The notes beneath the pieces are model-generated. The model did not search any database and was not told the DNA's origin. It worked only from the letters and a program-made list of their open reading frames with translations. Shown one piece after another: positions 25,505-35,513 of a stretch of DNA of 64,000 nucleotides. This DNA is from Lucinisca nassula (taxonomy: Eukaryota > Mollusca > Bivalvia > Lucinida > Lucinidae), in assembly GCA_963580285.1 (NCBI GenBank), contig OY757019.1, forward strand, positions 67,261,076-67,325,075, written 5' to 3'. The translations under genes were made by a program, and so were the position numbers. Positions within the stretch are counted from its first letter, which is position 1; every line of letters starts with the position of its first letter.

Positions 25505-25692
25505 AATAAAAATCAAAAATGAGTTCCTTTAAGAGCAATGAAAACATTCATAAGAAAGAAGATGGGTCATACTGCGTAGTTTCGGCTAATAAAGCCTCAT
25601 CAGTGACCCTGTAATATTCCGGCAAAGAAAGCCAGAGGAAACATACTGCAATTTTGCAAATTTCGAATAGGCAGTCTTTGATACCTTGCAGA
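25505..25692 (-). mobile_element. Hammerhead-bearing insert, copy 2
   Basis: Homologous to 25181-25334 and longer by about 40 bp at its right side (TTTCGAATAGGCAGTC...). One pearl monomer separates the two copies; together insert plus monomer repeat with a 324 bp offset. No protein is encoded. It may be a non-autonomous ribozyme retroelement of the animal retrozyme type, or a fragment of a Penelope-like element; both classes carry type I hammerheads. Confidence 0.65.
25564..25609 (-). ncRNA. Type I hammerhead ribozyme, all core positions intact
   Basis: Read on the minus strand from 25609: GGGTCA (stem I, 5' strand), CTGATGA (core 3-9), GGCT-TTATT-AGCC (stem II, 4 bp with a 5-nt loop), GAA plus A15.1, then CT-ACGC-AG closing stem III (A-U, C-G, U-A), U16.1, A17 as the cleavage-site base, then TGACCC pairing perfectly with GGGTCA. 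Every invariant residue of the hammerhead core is present and both longer stems are fully paired. Cleavage is predicted after A at 25570. A very short stem III closed by a 4-nt loop is characteristic of hammerheads in Penelope-like elements and animal retrozymes. This is a structural call; activity is not shown. Confidence 0.85.
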
Positions 25693-27424
25693 AAGAAGAA
25701 GATTTTTTAATGATTTTCCCAATATAAGCCTATGTAAAACCAAAAGCCCCCGGGGCAGGGACATTTTTGGCCCCAGGGCTATAATTTGAACAATCTTGGT
25801 AGAGGTCCATTAGATTAAGCTTCACACCAAAGAAAAGTTTCAAAGATTTCCCCTACATAAGCTTGGGTAAAACCAAAGGCCCCCTGGGCGGGGGCATTTT
25901 TGGCCCCAGGGCTATAATTTGAACATTCTTGGTAGAGGTCCACTAGGTGAAGCTTCATACCAAATATCAAAGACCTGGGCCTTGTGGTTTCAGAGAAGAA
26001 GATTTTCCCTATTTAAGCCTATGAAAAACCAAAGGGTCCAAGGGTGGGGCCATTTTCGGCCCCAGGGCTATAATTTGTACAACCTTGAAAGAGGTCCACT
26101 AGATGAAGCTTCAAACCAAATATCAAAGATCTGGGCCTTGCGGTTTCAGAGAAGATTTTTAAAGATTTTCCCTGTATAAGCCTATGTAAAACCAAAGGCC
26201 CCCGGGGCGGGGCATTTCTGGCCCAAAGCTATAATTTGAACAATCTTAGTAAAGGTCCACCAGGTAAAGCTTCACACAAAATATTAAAGACCTGGGCCTT
26301 GTGGTTTCAAAGAAGAAGATTTTTTAATGATTTTCCCAATATAAGCCTATGTAAAACCCTAGGCCCCCGGGGCGGGGGCATTTTGGCCCCCAGGGCTATA
26401 ATTTGAACAATCTTGGTAGAGGTCCACTAGATGAAGCTTCAAACCAAATATCAAAGATCTGGGTCTTGCGGTTTCAGAGAAGAAGACTTTTAAAGATTTT
26501 CCCTGTATAAGCCTATGTAAAACCAAAGGACCCCGGGGCGGGGGCATTTTTGGCCCCAAGGCTATAATTTGAACAATCTTAGTAGAGGTCCACTAGGTAA
26601 AGCTTCACACCAAATATTAAAGACCTGGGCCTTGTGGTTTCCGAGGAGAAGATTTTTAAATGATTTTCCCTATATAAACCTATGTAAAACCATAGGCCCC
26701 CGGGGCGGGGGCATTTTGGCCCCCAGGGCTATAATTTGAACAATCTTGGTAGAGGTCCACTAGATGAAGCTTCACACCAAATATCAATGATCTGGGCCTT
26801 GCTGTTTCATTGAAGAAGGTATTTAAAGATTTTCCCTGTATAAGCCTATGTAAAACCAAAGGCCCCCCGGGTGGGGGCATTTTTGGCCCCAAGGCTATAA
26901 TTTGAACAATCTTATTAGAGGTCCACCAGGTAAAGCTTCACACCAAATCTCAAAGACCTGGGCCTTGTGGTTTCCGAGAAGAAGATTTTTTAATGATTTT
27001 CCCTATATAAGCCTATGTAAAACCAAAGGCCCCCGGGGCGGGAGCATTTTGGCCCCCAGGGCTATTATTTGAACAATCTTGGTAGAGGTCCACTAGATGA
27101 AGATTCATACCAAATATCGAAGACCTGGGCCTTGTGGTTTCGGAGAAGTAGATTTTTAAAGTTTTCGTTTAAAAAATCTATTTTTAGCTCCTGTGACCCA
27201 GATGTGCAATGGACCAGAACCATTTGAACAATTTTGAAAGGGGACCACCTAAGGATCATTGCTGTGAAGTTTGGTCAAAATCCGATCAGTGGTTTAGGAG
27301 ATGTCATTTGAAGAAAAAGTTTATGCACACACACACACACGCACGCACACACGCACGCACTGACGACGGACGAAAAGTGATCACAAAAGCTCACCTTGTC
27401 ACTACGTGACAGGTGAGCCAAAAA

Positions 27425-27505
27425 AGGTCAAGGTTACCAAAAACTATGCAGACGAGCCATTTTTGGTGAAAAATTGACTGTTTTTGTGGTGCTGTGACCT
27501 TTCAA
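27425..27505. repeat. GACCTT repeat family, left piece of a split unit
   Basis: GGTCAAGGTTACCAAAA, GACGAGCCATTTTTGG and GTGGTGCTGTGACCTT. The sequence stops at a new element head and resumes at 32207 with AGGTCAAGGTTACC, so the large element between was inserted into it. Confidence 0.65.
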
Positions 27506-27617
27506 ACAAGAGGGCCCAATGGCCCTATATCGCTCACCTGTGTACCAGAAAATCATTAGTGTAGGAGACCACTTGACATTGCTACATACTAAATATCTAA
27601 GCTCAGGCAAAGCGGTG

Positions 27618-27742
27618 TCCATGCTTATAAACCCTACTGGTTTCATTGGGCAACAGGGCTTGAGATGTAATTTCATCTCAATGTCTGGTAAAAGTCCCAC
27701 AAAATTGGAAGAGACATCTCCAAAATGACCTATACAGTGTTG
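27618..27742 (+). other. Dispersed fragment shared with 52847-52975
   Basis: About 125 bp starting AAACCCTACTGGTTTCATTGG and ending near CTCCAAAATGACCTA, foreign to the monomers around it. Read on the plus strand it begins NPTGFIGQQGLRCNFISMSG; the other copy reads NPTGFIGWQRLRRHFI. A one-base difference at GGTAAAAGTCCC shifts the frame here. I do not recognise a protein family. It may be a transduced host exon or part of another transposon. Confidence 0.45.
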
Positions 27743-30700
27743 ATGGGGAAGTAAAACCACAAATCAAACAAAATCTGTGCCTTATGGTTTTGGAGAAAAA
27801 TGATACTTTAGTTTTTTCCAGTTTAAGTCTATAGGAGCTAATGAGCCCTGGGGCTGGACAAATTTTGACCCAAAGGGCATGGTTGGCAGGATTTATGTAG
27901 GTGACCATTTTGTGTTGCTATAATTATACTAAATATCTAAGGTCTGTACTTCATGGTTTCAAAGAAGATGTTTGAAGCCTTTTCCATTATAAGTTTGTTG
28001 GAGTTAAAGGGCCACAGGATTTGGACCCCAGGGGCATGATTGGCAGGATTCATGTAGACGACCACTCGACATTGCTACATGCTAAATACCTAAGCTCTGG
28101 GACTTATGGTTTCAGAGAAGAAGATTTTTGAAGATTTTTTCCCCATTTTAAGTTTGTTTTGTTTTTTTCATTATAAGGGCCCTGTGGTTTCAGAGAAGAA
28201 GATTTTTGAAGTTTCTCCAATTTTAAGTCTATGGAAGCTAAAGAGCCCTGGGGTGGGGCCCATTTGGATCCCAGGGGCATAACTGGCAGGATTTATGTAG
28301 GTGGCCACTTGATGTTGCTACATACTAAAAATCTAAGCTCTGGGCCTTATGGTTTCATAGAAGAAGATCTTTTAAGTTTTTTTCCATTATAACTCTATTG
28401 GAGGTGATGAGCTGGGGCGAGGCCAATTTTGACCCCAGGGGCAGGGTTAGCTGGATTTATGTAGCTGGCTATTTTATGTTGCTAGATACTAAATATCTAA
28501 GTTCTGTGCTTCACAGTTTCTGGGAAGAACATTTTTGAAGCTTTTTACCATTATGAGTCTATGGGAGCTAAGGGGCCCCGGGCGTGCCCATTTTGACCCA
28601 AGGGGCATGATAAGAAGGAAATATGAAGGTGACCACTTGCCGTTGCTACATGCTAAATATCTAAGCTCTGGGCGCTGTGGTTTCAGAGAAGAAGATTTTT
28701 GAAGTCTTTTTTCCATTATGAGTCTATGGGAGCTAAGGGGGTCCCAGGGTGTGGCCCATTTGGACCCCAGGGGCATGATTGGCAGGATTTATGTAGGTGA
28801 CCACTTGCCATTGCTACATGCTAAATATCTAAGCTCTGGGCCCTGTGGTTTCAGAGAAGAAGATTTTTTAAGCTTTTATTCCATTATGAGTCTATAGGAG
28901 CTAAGTGGCCCTGGGGCGTGGCCCTTTTGGATCCCAGTGGCATGATTGGCAGGAATTATGTAGGTGACCACTTGCGATTGCTATGTGCGTAATATCTAAG
29001 CTCTGGGCGCTGTGGTTTCAGAGAAGAAGATTTTTTAAGCTTTTTTCCATTATGAGTCTATGGGAGCAAAGGGGCCCAGGCGCGTGGCCCATTTGGAACC
29101 CAGGGGCATGATTGGCAGGAATTATGTAGGTGACCAATTGCCCTTGCTACATGCTTTGGTTTCAGAGAAGAATATTTTTGAAGCTTTTTTCCATTTTGAG
29201 TCTATGGGAGCTAAGGGGCCCCAGGGCCTGGCCCATTTGGACCCTAGGGGCATGATTGGCAGGATTTATGTAGGTGACCACTTGCCATTGCTACATGTCA
29301 AATACCTAAGGTCTGGGCCCTGTGGTTTCAGAGAAGAAGATTTTTGAAGCTTTTTTCCATTATGAGTCTATAGGAGCCAAAGGGCCCCGGGGCGTGGCCC
29401 ATTTGGACCCCAGGGGCATGATTGGCAGGAATTATGTAGGTGACCACTTGCCGTTGCTACATGCTAAATATCTAAGCTCTGGGCCTTGTGGTTTCCGAGT
29501 AGAAGTTTTTGAAGCTTTTTGTTCCATTGTGAGTCTGTGGGAGCGAAGGGGCCCCTGGGCGTCGCCCATTTGGAACCCAGGGGCATGATTGGCAGGAATT
29601 ATGTAGGTTACCACTTGCCGTTGCTACATGCAAAATATCTAAGCTCGGGGCCCTGTGGTTTCAGAGAAGAAGATTTTTGAAGCTTTTTTTCCATTATCAG
29701 TCTATAGGAGCGAAGGGTTCCGGGGCGTGGCCCTTTTGGGTACCAGGGGCATGATTGGCAGGAATTATGTAGGTGACCACTTGCCGTTGCTACATGCTAA
29801 ATATCTAAGCTCTGGGCCTTGTGGTTTCTGAGTAGAAGATTTTTGAAGCTTTTTGTTCCATTATGAGTCTATGGGAGCGAAGGGGCCCCGGGGCGTCCCC
29901 CATTTGGAACCCAGGGGCATGATTGGCAGGAATTATGTAGGTGACCACTTGCCATTGCTACATGCTAAATATCTAAGCTCTGGGCCCTGTGGTTTCAGAG
30001 AAGAAGATTTTTTAAGCTTTTTTACCATTATGAGTCTATTGGAGCGAAGGGGCCCCGGGGTGTGGCCAATTTGGAACCCAGGGGCATGATTGGCAGGAAT
30101 TATGTAGGTGACCACTTGCCGTTGCTACATGCCAAATATCTCAGCTCTGGGCCCTGTGGTTTCAAAGAAGAAGATTTTTGAAGCTTTTTTCCATTATGAG
30201 TCTATAGGAGCTAAAGGGCCCCGGGGCGTGGCCCGTTTGGACCCAAAGGGCATGATTGGCAGGAATTATGTAGGTGACCACTTGCTATTGCTACATGCTA
30301 AATATCTAAGCTCTGGGCCCTGTGGTTTCTGAGAAGAAGTTTTTTGAAGCTTTTTGTTCCATTATGAGTCTATGGGAGCAAAGGGGCCCCGGGGCGTGGC
30401 CAATTTGGACCCTAGGGGCATGATTGGCAGGAATTATGTAGGTGACCACTGGCGGTTGCTACATGCTAAATATCTAAGCTCTGGGCCCTGTGGTTTCAGA
30501 GAAGAAGATTTTTGAAGCTTTTTTTCCATTATGAGTCTATGGGAGTTAAGGGGCCCCTACATGGGAGTTAAGGGGCCCCTAGATTTGGAACCCAGGGGGA
30601 TGATTGGCAGGAATTATGTAGGTGACCACTTGCCGTTGCTACATGCCAAATATCTCAGCTCTGGGCCCTGTGGTTTCAGAGAAGAATATTTTTGAAGCTT

Positions 30701-31553
30701 TTTTCCATTATGAGTCTATAGGAGCTAAAGGGCCCCGGGGCGTGGCCTGTTTGGACCCCAGGGGCATGATTGGCAGGAATTATGTAGGTGACCACTTGCG
30801 GTTGCTACATGCTAAATATCTAAGCTCTGGGCCTTGTGGTTTCCGAGAAGAAGATTTTTGAAGCTTTTTGTTCCATTATGAGTCTATAGGAGCGAAGGGG
30901 CCCCGGGGCATCCCCCATTTGGAACCCAGGGGCATGATTGGCAGGAATTATGTAGGTGACCACTGGCCATTGCTACATGCTAAATATCTAAGCTCTGGGC
31001 CCTGTGGTTTCCAAGAAGAAGATTTTTGAAGCTTTTTGTTCCATTATGAGTCTATGGGAGCGAAGGGGCCCTGGGGCGTGGCCAATTTGGACCCTAGGGG
31101 CATGATTGGCAGGAATTATGTAGGTGACCACTGGCCATTGCTACATGCTAAATATCTAAGCTCTGGACCGTGTGGTTTCAGAAAAGAAGATTTTTGAAGC
31201 TTTTTTTTCCATTATGAGTCTATGGGAGCTAAGGGGCCCCGGGATGTGGCCAATTTGGGCCCCAGGGGCATGATTGGCAGGAATTATGTAGGTGACCACT
31301 TGCCGTTGCTACATGTCAAATACCTTAGCTCTGGGCCCTGTGGTTTCATAGAAGAAGATTTTTGAAGCTTTTTTTTCCATTAGGAGTCTATGGGAGCTTA
31401 GGGGCCCCAGGGCGTGGCCCATTTGGACCCCAGGGGCATGATTGGCAGGAATATGTAGGTGACCACTTGCCGTTGCTACATGCGAAATATCTAAGCTCTG
31501 GGTCCTGTGGTTTCAGAGAAGATTTTTGAAGCTTTTTTTTCCATTATGAGTCT

Positions 31554-31794
31554 TTTTTGTTTGTTTGGATTGGAGTTTAACGGCCCAGTCAACACTATTT
31601 AGGTCATTTTTGAGCCGGTCAGTTTACCTATCCACACTTTCCTGGGCAGGCTTATACGTAAGCGGTTAACCAGTACAGTGCACATTCTTTCGCCAGAAAC
31701 TGACAACTGCCCTTCTTGAATCAGCGGAAGGGAGAGAATGACCGTAGAAAAGATTTCATGATCAATCTCCACGAAAGAATGTTGCCGACCCCGG
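31554..31794 (-). mobile_element. 5'-truncated tRNA-type SINE
   Basis: The minus-strand body CGGGGTCGGCAACATTCTTT... AAACTGACCGGCTCAAAAATG ends in CCAATCCAAAC(AAAC)n. It lacks the tRNA head present in the homologous copy at 51674-52014. It is flanked by a perfect 14 bp duplication, TCCATTATGAGTCT, at 31540-31553 and 31795-31808, which are bases of the host monomer. Confidence 0.85.
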
Positions 31795-32206
31795 TCCATT
31801 ATGAGTCTATGGGAGAGAAGGGGCCCCGGGGCGTGGCCCATTTGAAACCCAGGGCCATGATTGGCAGGAATTATGTAGGTGACCACTGGCCGTTGCTACA
31901 TGCTAAATATCTAAGCTCTCGGCCCTGTGGTTTCAGAGAAGAAGATTTTTTAAATTTTTCCCATTATAAGTCTATGGGAGCTATATGTTGCCATGGCAAC
32001 CAGAGTTCAAATCTGATCAGCCCAAAAATCTTATGCAGCCTGTCCCCCTACCTGATGATGCTTCACATGAAATTTGATCAAGATTGGCCATGTGGTTTTA
32101 GAGATATACTTATTTGAAATTGTTTACGGACGCACGGACGCACGCACGACGGACAAAAAGTGATCACAAAAGCTCACCTTGTCACTACGTGACAGGTGAG
32201 CTAAAA

Positions 32207-32369
32207 AAGGTCAAGGTTACCAAAATCTAATTAAATCTGCGGTTTGTTGTAATGATATATTGTACCAAGTTTGACGAAAATCAATCAATTGGTTAATGAG
32301 ATAGAGTGAAGACAAGCCATTTTTGGTCCAAAATTGACTGTTTTTGGGATCCTATGACCTTGAAAAAAT
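32207..32369. repeat. GACCTT repeat unit, continued
   Basis: Resumes the unit broken at 27505 (GGTCAAGGTTACCAAAATC, TTGTACCAAGTTTGACGAAAATC). It is broken again by the hAT-like transposon and continues at 34408. Confidence 0.65.
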
Positions 32370-32576
32370 TAGTGTTGTGAATCGGACAGAAAAGTTACAA
32401 TCGATTATCGGTAAAGTAAAACCGATTGATTATCGATTGTACAATCGGATATCCCATCATTCGCTTCAACAACATATAATGATAGCAAACGCTTTTTCAG
32501 AGCCTCCATTTATACATTCCCACCCAATTACAGAGCGTGATTTGCTCAAGAAAACACCTCATAGTTAATGAGGTAG

Positions 32577-32903
32577 TGGGCTCTTGTTTTGTCTGGTGTC
32601 CCACAAGGGACTGTTCTTGGTCCCCTGTTATTCTCCCTGTACATTAATGATATTTCCTCTGACATTAATTCAGACGACTGTGTTTGCTACTGAGGACTCA
32701 TTTAAACTTGAGAATGATATAGACACATGATGATAAGGATGTAGGGCACGAAAATTGTTGCATGAAATTTCAGCCCGTTAAAGTTAATGCAGTATTATGT
32801 AGATAAATAGGAAGAGACCCAATGGAATTAAGGGAACGGTGATTCCATTAAATACCTTTGTGTGACAATCACACACGATTTGAGATTCATAACACCTCAT
32901 TAA
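32577..32903 (+). pseudogene. Non-LTR retrotransposon reverse transcriptase remnant
   Basis: From 32592 the frame reads SGVPQGTVLGPLLFSLYIND and then ISSDINSDDC before a stop. SGVPQG.VLGPLLF..YIND is the hallmark palm-region motif of jockey/CR1-type LINE reverse transcriptases. Further on, in other frames, come CMKFQPVKVNAVLCR (like the usual W..KFN..K segment) and GDSIKYLCVTITHDLRFI (like KYLGV.I...L.W). The pieces are in the right order but much closer than in an intact enzyme. The FADD catalytic motif is lost and stops intervene. This is a decayed, internally deleted fragment carried within the hAT-like element. Confidence 0.8.
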
Positions 32904-33996
32904 AGATCTATACAGTTATACAAACTTAATTACTTTGACACGCGTGATAAAACATGACATGCAATCAACTCAAAACTGTCAGCTTAGCGAGAAAGAAATC
33001 ACCGTAAAAGAAAGCAGTGCAGTTTAATTAACAATTTAATATTCAGGCTATAAAATGAGCCCAAACTTTCATACCCGCCTTTATGGGCAAGACCAATGCA
33101 ACCAACATCATTGAAAAATCAATTGTCTATCGTTTTTTTTCTGTTGGCGATCGGTAAATGACGTCATCGGATTGTAGCAAATATACATGCATTGAATGTT
33201 ATTGTTTTATTTTAATAGGACGTTTTTTCTTTCATAAAAAAAAATTGGAACCGATATTTTCTCAGTAACCAAACGGTTGTGTTTTGAGAAATGCGCCTTG
33301 TATTATGCACGTTTTATTTTTGAAAGTTCAATCTTATTTACCAATAGCAGCGTTACCAGTAAAGAGGTCGTTTTTGTTTTGTTTTTTTCGCGCCAAGCAT
33401 GCGTTTTTCCCCGCGAAAACAAAAACAACAAAAAACTAGCGTTCACGAGACAGTAGAAAAGTATGTTTTTATTTTTCATACATTTACCTTTAGATGTTGC
33501 TAATCGCCTTAGGAGGATTTTCACACTTGTTGATTGTGTTTTATGATTGACGGATATACCCAAATAAGAGTCATAACTTGACCTTACCTTATTTTCACGT
33601 GAAACCTTGTCACACGGAACATTCATTATAGGCTTATCGGTATGACAGGAGGTGTGTTTTTGCAGTGTAATAGTAGAATAGTAACGTGAAGAATACGGTC
33701 GGCGTTTATAACGCGATTCGGTTAACTGACACGTTGCGTTGGTTGGACCCGGAGTTCCGGGACATAGCGAGGTTGAGGTGTATTACAAATCCGATTTATA
33801 TCGCAAATTGGTAGATATTACACACTCTAAAACATTAAATGAATTCATTTCGGAAGAATTGGTATGGATAAACACACTTAAACATATTCCATTTTGACTT
33901 CTCGAACGTTATTTATTTTATGTTTATATTGAAATGAATACCGAGCTCACATTTGACCACATCTCTGTTACCGTCAAAAGCGATAAGATCGTACGT
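32904..33996. other. Interior of the hAT-like element, no gene recognised
   Basis: AT-rich, with TTTTGTTTTGTTTTTTTCGCGCC and several homopolymers. A 107-codon minus-strand frame (33303-33626) has no recognisable domain and a lysine/serine composition that follows the A/T bias. It is not called as a gene. Confidence 0.5.
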
Positions 33997-34181
33997 TTAC
34001 ATAACGGTATTTATAATCAACGCCAAAGGCACTAATTATGGTCGCTGAAGTGTGGACAGTCAACAGGTGTCACATGCTAAAAACATGTTTACATAACGGT
34101 ATTTATAATCAGTGCCTAAAGCCCAACTAATTATGGTCGCTGAAGCATGTGCGGTCACAGGTGTCAGGTGCTAAAACACGT
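33997..34181. repeat. ~92 bp tandem duplication
   Basis: GTTTACATAACGGTATTTAT begins at about 33997 and again near 34086. Both copies share CTAATTATGGTCGCTGAAG and CAGGTGTCA...GCTAAAA. It lies near the right end of the hAT-like element. Confidence 0.8.
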
Positions 34182-34407
34182 GCCGGGTTAATTTAAAGAG
34201 GTTGAAAATAATGCCGATAAATAGACTTCAAAGAAAAGAAACCTAATCAAGATGGCATGAAGATTGTTTTTTTTTTTTTCTGCGATAAAAAGAGTGTGCT
34301 CGGCAGGCTTCATTTACAATCGATAGTGACAAAAGTGCTATCGATTGTCACCGACGTTGCTCAGAACGATTAGTTTTCGATGTTCAGCGACAATCGGTAC
34401 AACACTA

Positions 34408-34775
34408 GAAAAAAGGTCAAGATCCAAAATCTAATCAAATCTGCGGTATATTGTAAAGATATATTGTACCAGGTTTGACTAAAATCAATCAATTTGGTAA
34501 TGAGATAGAGTGCAGACAAGCCATTTTTGGCCCAAAAATGACTGTTTTTGGGCCACTGTGACCTTAAAAAAAAGAGGTCAAGGTCACTGGTTTCTAATCG
34601 AATCTGCGGTGTATTGTAATGATATATTGTACCAAGTTTGCCTAAAATCAATCAATTCCTTAATGAGATAGAGTGCAGACAAGCCATTTATGGCCCAAAA
34701 ATGACTGTTTAGTGGTCGCTGTGACCTTGAAAATGAAGTTAAAGTCATCATGGTCTAATGACTGTTTTCCCCCAT
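34408..34775. repeat. GACCTT repeat family, right part
   Basis: About two units sharing TCAAATCTGCGGT, ATATTGTACCAAGTTTG, ATCAATCAATT and GAGATAGAGTGCAGACAAGCC, each ending in GTGACCTTGAAAA or similar. It continues the array interrupted by the hAT-like element. Confidence 0.7.
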
Positions 34776-35051
34776 CGTAGTGATGCGTCTTTGCCAGTTC
34801 AGGAGTTATAGTGCTTCAAACAGGCTATACCGACGCAAACGGGATCCACACCAACAACAATATGTCCCCCTCCCCTCTAGGACTCTTGTCAAAATATTTA
34901 GCCAGCATAACTGTTTCCAAAATATTTTTTGGCTCCCTTTTCAATAGCACTTTTCTCTCGAAAGGAAGAATGTGCTCCTGATGGGGCTAATTACTTCCTT
35001 TATGAGGAAACCCCATTTCAGACAAAGTGCTTGTATTGCAAACAGATGTCC
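34776..35051. other. Non-repeat stretch downstream of the exon
   Basis: Probable COG8 intron sequence (minus strand). I found no second COG8 exon here: none of the frames resembles the helical region that follows in the protein. Confidence 0.5.
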
Positions 35052-35257
35052 ATTGTTTTCCTATTTTGGTTTTGGTTTTACGAGCCTTTCAAGATTATTT
35101 CAATTATTTCAAGCTGACTGTTAATCAGGTGGATGAAAACCAGAGTGCCTGGGAAAAACCCACCTGACCTTCATGTTACTAAAGCGATACTTGAAACCAC
35201 AATGGTGAGAGACTTAATGACTGTCGGCGCTCTCACCAAATAGGCCACGATGCCTGT
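35052..35257 (-). mobile_element. SINE of the 21201 family, internally deleted
   Basis: The minus-strand head GGCATCGTGGCCTATTTGG...AGAGCGCCGAC, GTCTCTCACC and a decayed B box (GGTTTCAAG) are followed by GGTCAGGTGG, CACTCTGGTTTTC and AAATAATCTTGAAAGGC, with an AAAACCAAAACC tail. Compared with 21201-21435 it lacks about 30 bp after the B box. Flanking CAGATGTCC (35043-35051) and CAGAAGTCC (35258-35266) form a 9 bp target-site duplication with one mismatch. It lies 72 bp beyond the COG8 exon donor, in the same orientation as the gene. Confidence 0.8.
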
Positions 35258-35329
35258 CAGAAGTCCCTTATAAAAATGGTGAAAACATGGCAAGTGTATC
35301 CATTCCAGAAAGACAAAACTGATACTTAC

Positions 35330-35501
35330 AGCTAAAATAGGTATAGCTGAATGTTTTTTCTCCATTCTCTTTACATACAAAGCCAGTTCTAGTGCTTCAT
35401 CATAGTAACAGTTTCTTACGCATGTATCCATTAGCTGGGGGACTTCAAGTACCTCTAGTAACTGGGTATGTCTCTGTAGGGTCAGTGTGTTCATCTTACG
35501 G
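35330..35501 (-). CDS. COG8: Internal exon of conserved oligomeric Golgi complex subunit 8 (partial gene)
   Basis: Minus-strand exon of 172 bp. The acceptor is TTTTCAG (AG at 35503-35502) and the donor GTAAGT starts at 35329. It encodes one base of a split codon plus 57 residues: RKMNTLTLQRHTQLLEVLE, VPQLMDTCVRN, YYDEALELALYVKRMEKKH and SAIPILA, ending in phase 0. This matches the highly conserved N-terminal part of COG8 (RHT..LE.LE.PQLMDTCVRN.YY.EALELA.YV.R.E), a subunit of the lobe B tether that guides retrograde vesicles to the Golgi. An open frame continues past the donor into a SINE, which is why the splice site, not the frame, sets the end. A Cys follows RN where Ser or Gly is usual. 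No other exon of the gene was recognised in the window, so both flanking introns are long or the gene is scattered. Confidence 0.85.
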
Positions 35502-35513
35502 CTGAAAATTACA

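Larger units (their letters stand above)
24680..27424. mobile_element. Pearl-like element, complete, carrying two hammerhead-bearing inserts
   Basis: The head has a GGGCCCAAAGGGCCC palindrome. About fourteen monomers of 165 bp follow, many with the CCCCCGGGGCGGGGGCATTTTGG variant. Foreign sequence interrupts the core at 25181-25334 and 25505-25692. The exit unit, an (AC)n/GCAC patch (27326-27362) and the tail GTCACTACGTGACAGGTGAGCC close it. Confidence 0.75.
27506..32206. mobile_element. Large pearl-like element with divergent 166 bp monomers
   Basis: The head ACAAGAGGGCCCAATGGCCC is followed by about 25 monomers anchored by GGCATGATTGGCAGGAATTA, 166-167 bp apart at 29251, 29417, 29584 and 29750. 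The monomer aligns with the ordinary 165 bp type across GGTTTCAGAGAAGAAGATTTTT and the GGGGCCCCGGGGC box, but its second half has diverged. A GGACGCACGGACGCACGC patch and the tail GTCACTACGTGACAGGTGAGCTAAAA close it. It hosts a SINE and, in its first monomer, a sequence shared with 52847-52975. Confidence 0.75.
32370..34407. mobile_element. hAT-like DNA transposon, non-autonomous, 2.04 kb
   Basis: The termini are TAGTGTTGTGAATCGG and, inverted, TAGTGTTGTACCGATTG: nine identical bases then a looser match. The flanks are 8 bp, GAAAAAAT (32362-32369) and GAAAAAAG (34408-34415), a 7/8 target-site duplication as expected for hAT. Removing it rejoins a GACCTTGAAAAAAGGTCAAG repeat seen elsewhere. 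Both ends hold subterminal ATCGATT inverted repeats, for example ACAATCGATAG...CTATCGATTGT at 34317-34349. No transposase is visible. Inside are reverse-transcriptase remnants and a 92 bp tandem duplication. Confidence 0.75.

Noticed and set aside
28000..31960. CRISPR array, because of regular repeats
   Set aside because: The 166 bp period has no short repeat/unique spacer alternation and no cas genes, and the setting is eukaryotic.
32050..32105. Second hammerhead candidate (CTGATGA...GAAA on the plus strand)
   Set aside because: The bases between the two core boxes do not form stem II, and there is no stem I partner.
33303..33626. 107-codon minus-strand frame within the hAT-like element
   Set aside because: No domain, composition follows base bias, and it spans TTTTGTTTTG low-complexity sequence.
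35171..35329. Continuation of the COG8 reading frame past the donor site
   Set aside because: The residues after SAIPILA no longer match COG8 and the frame enters a SINE at 35257. The GTAAGT donor marks the exon end.
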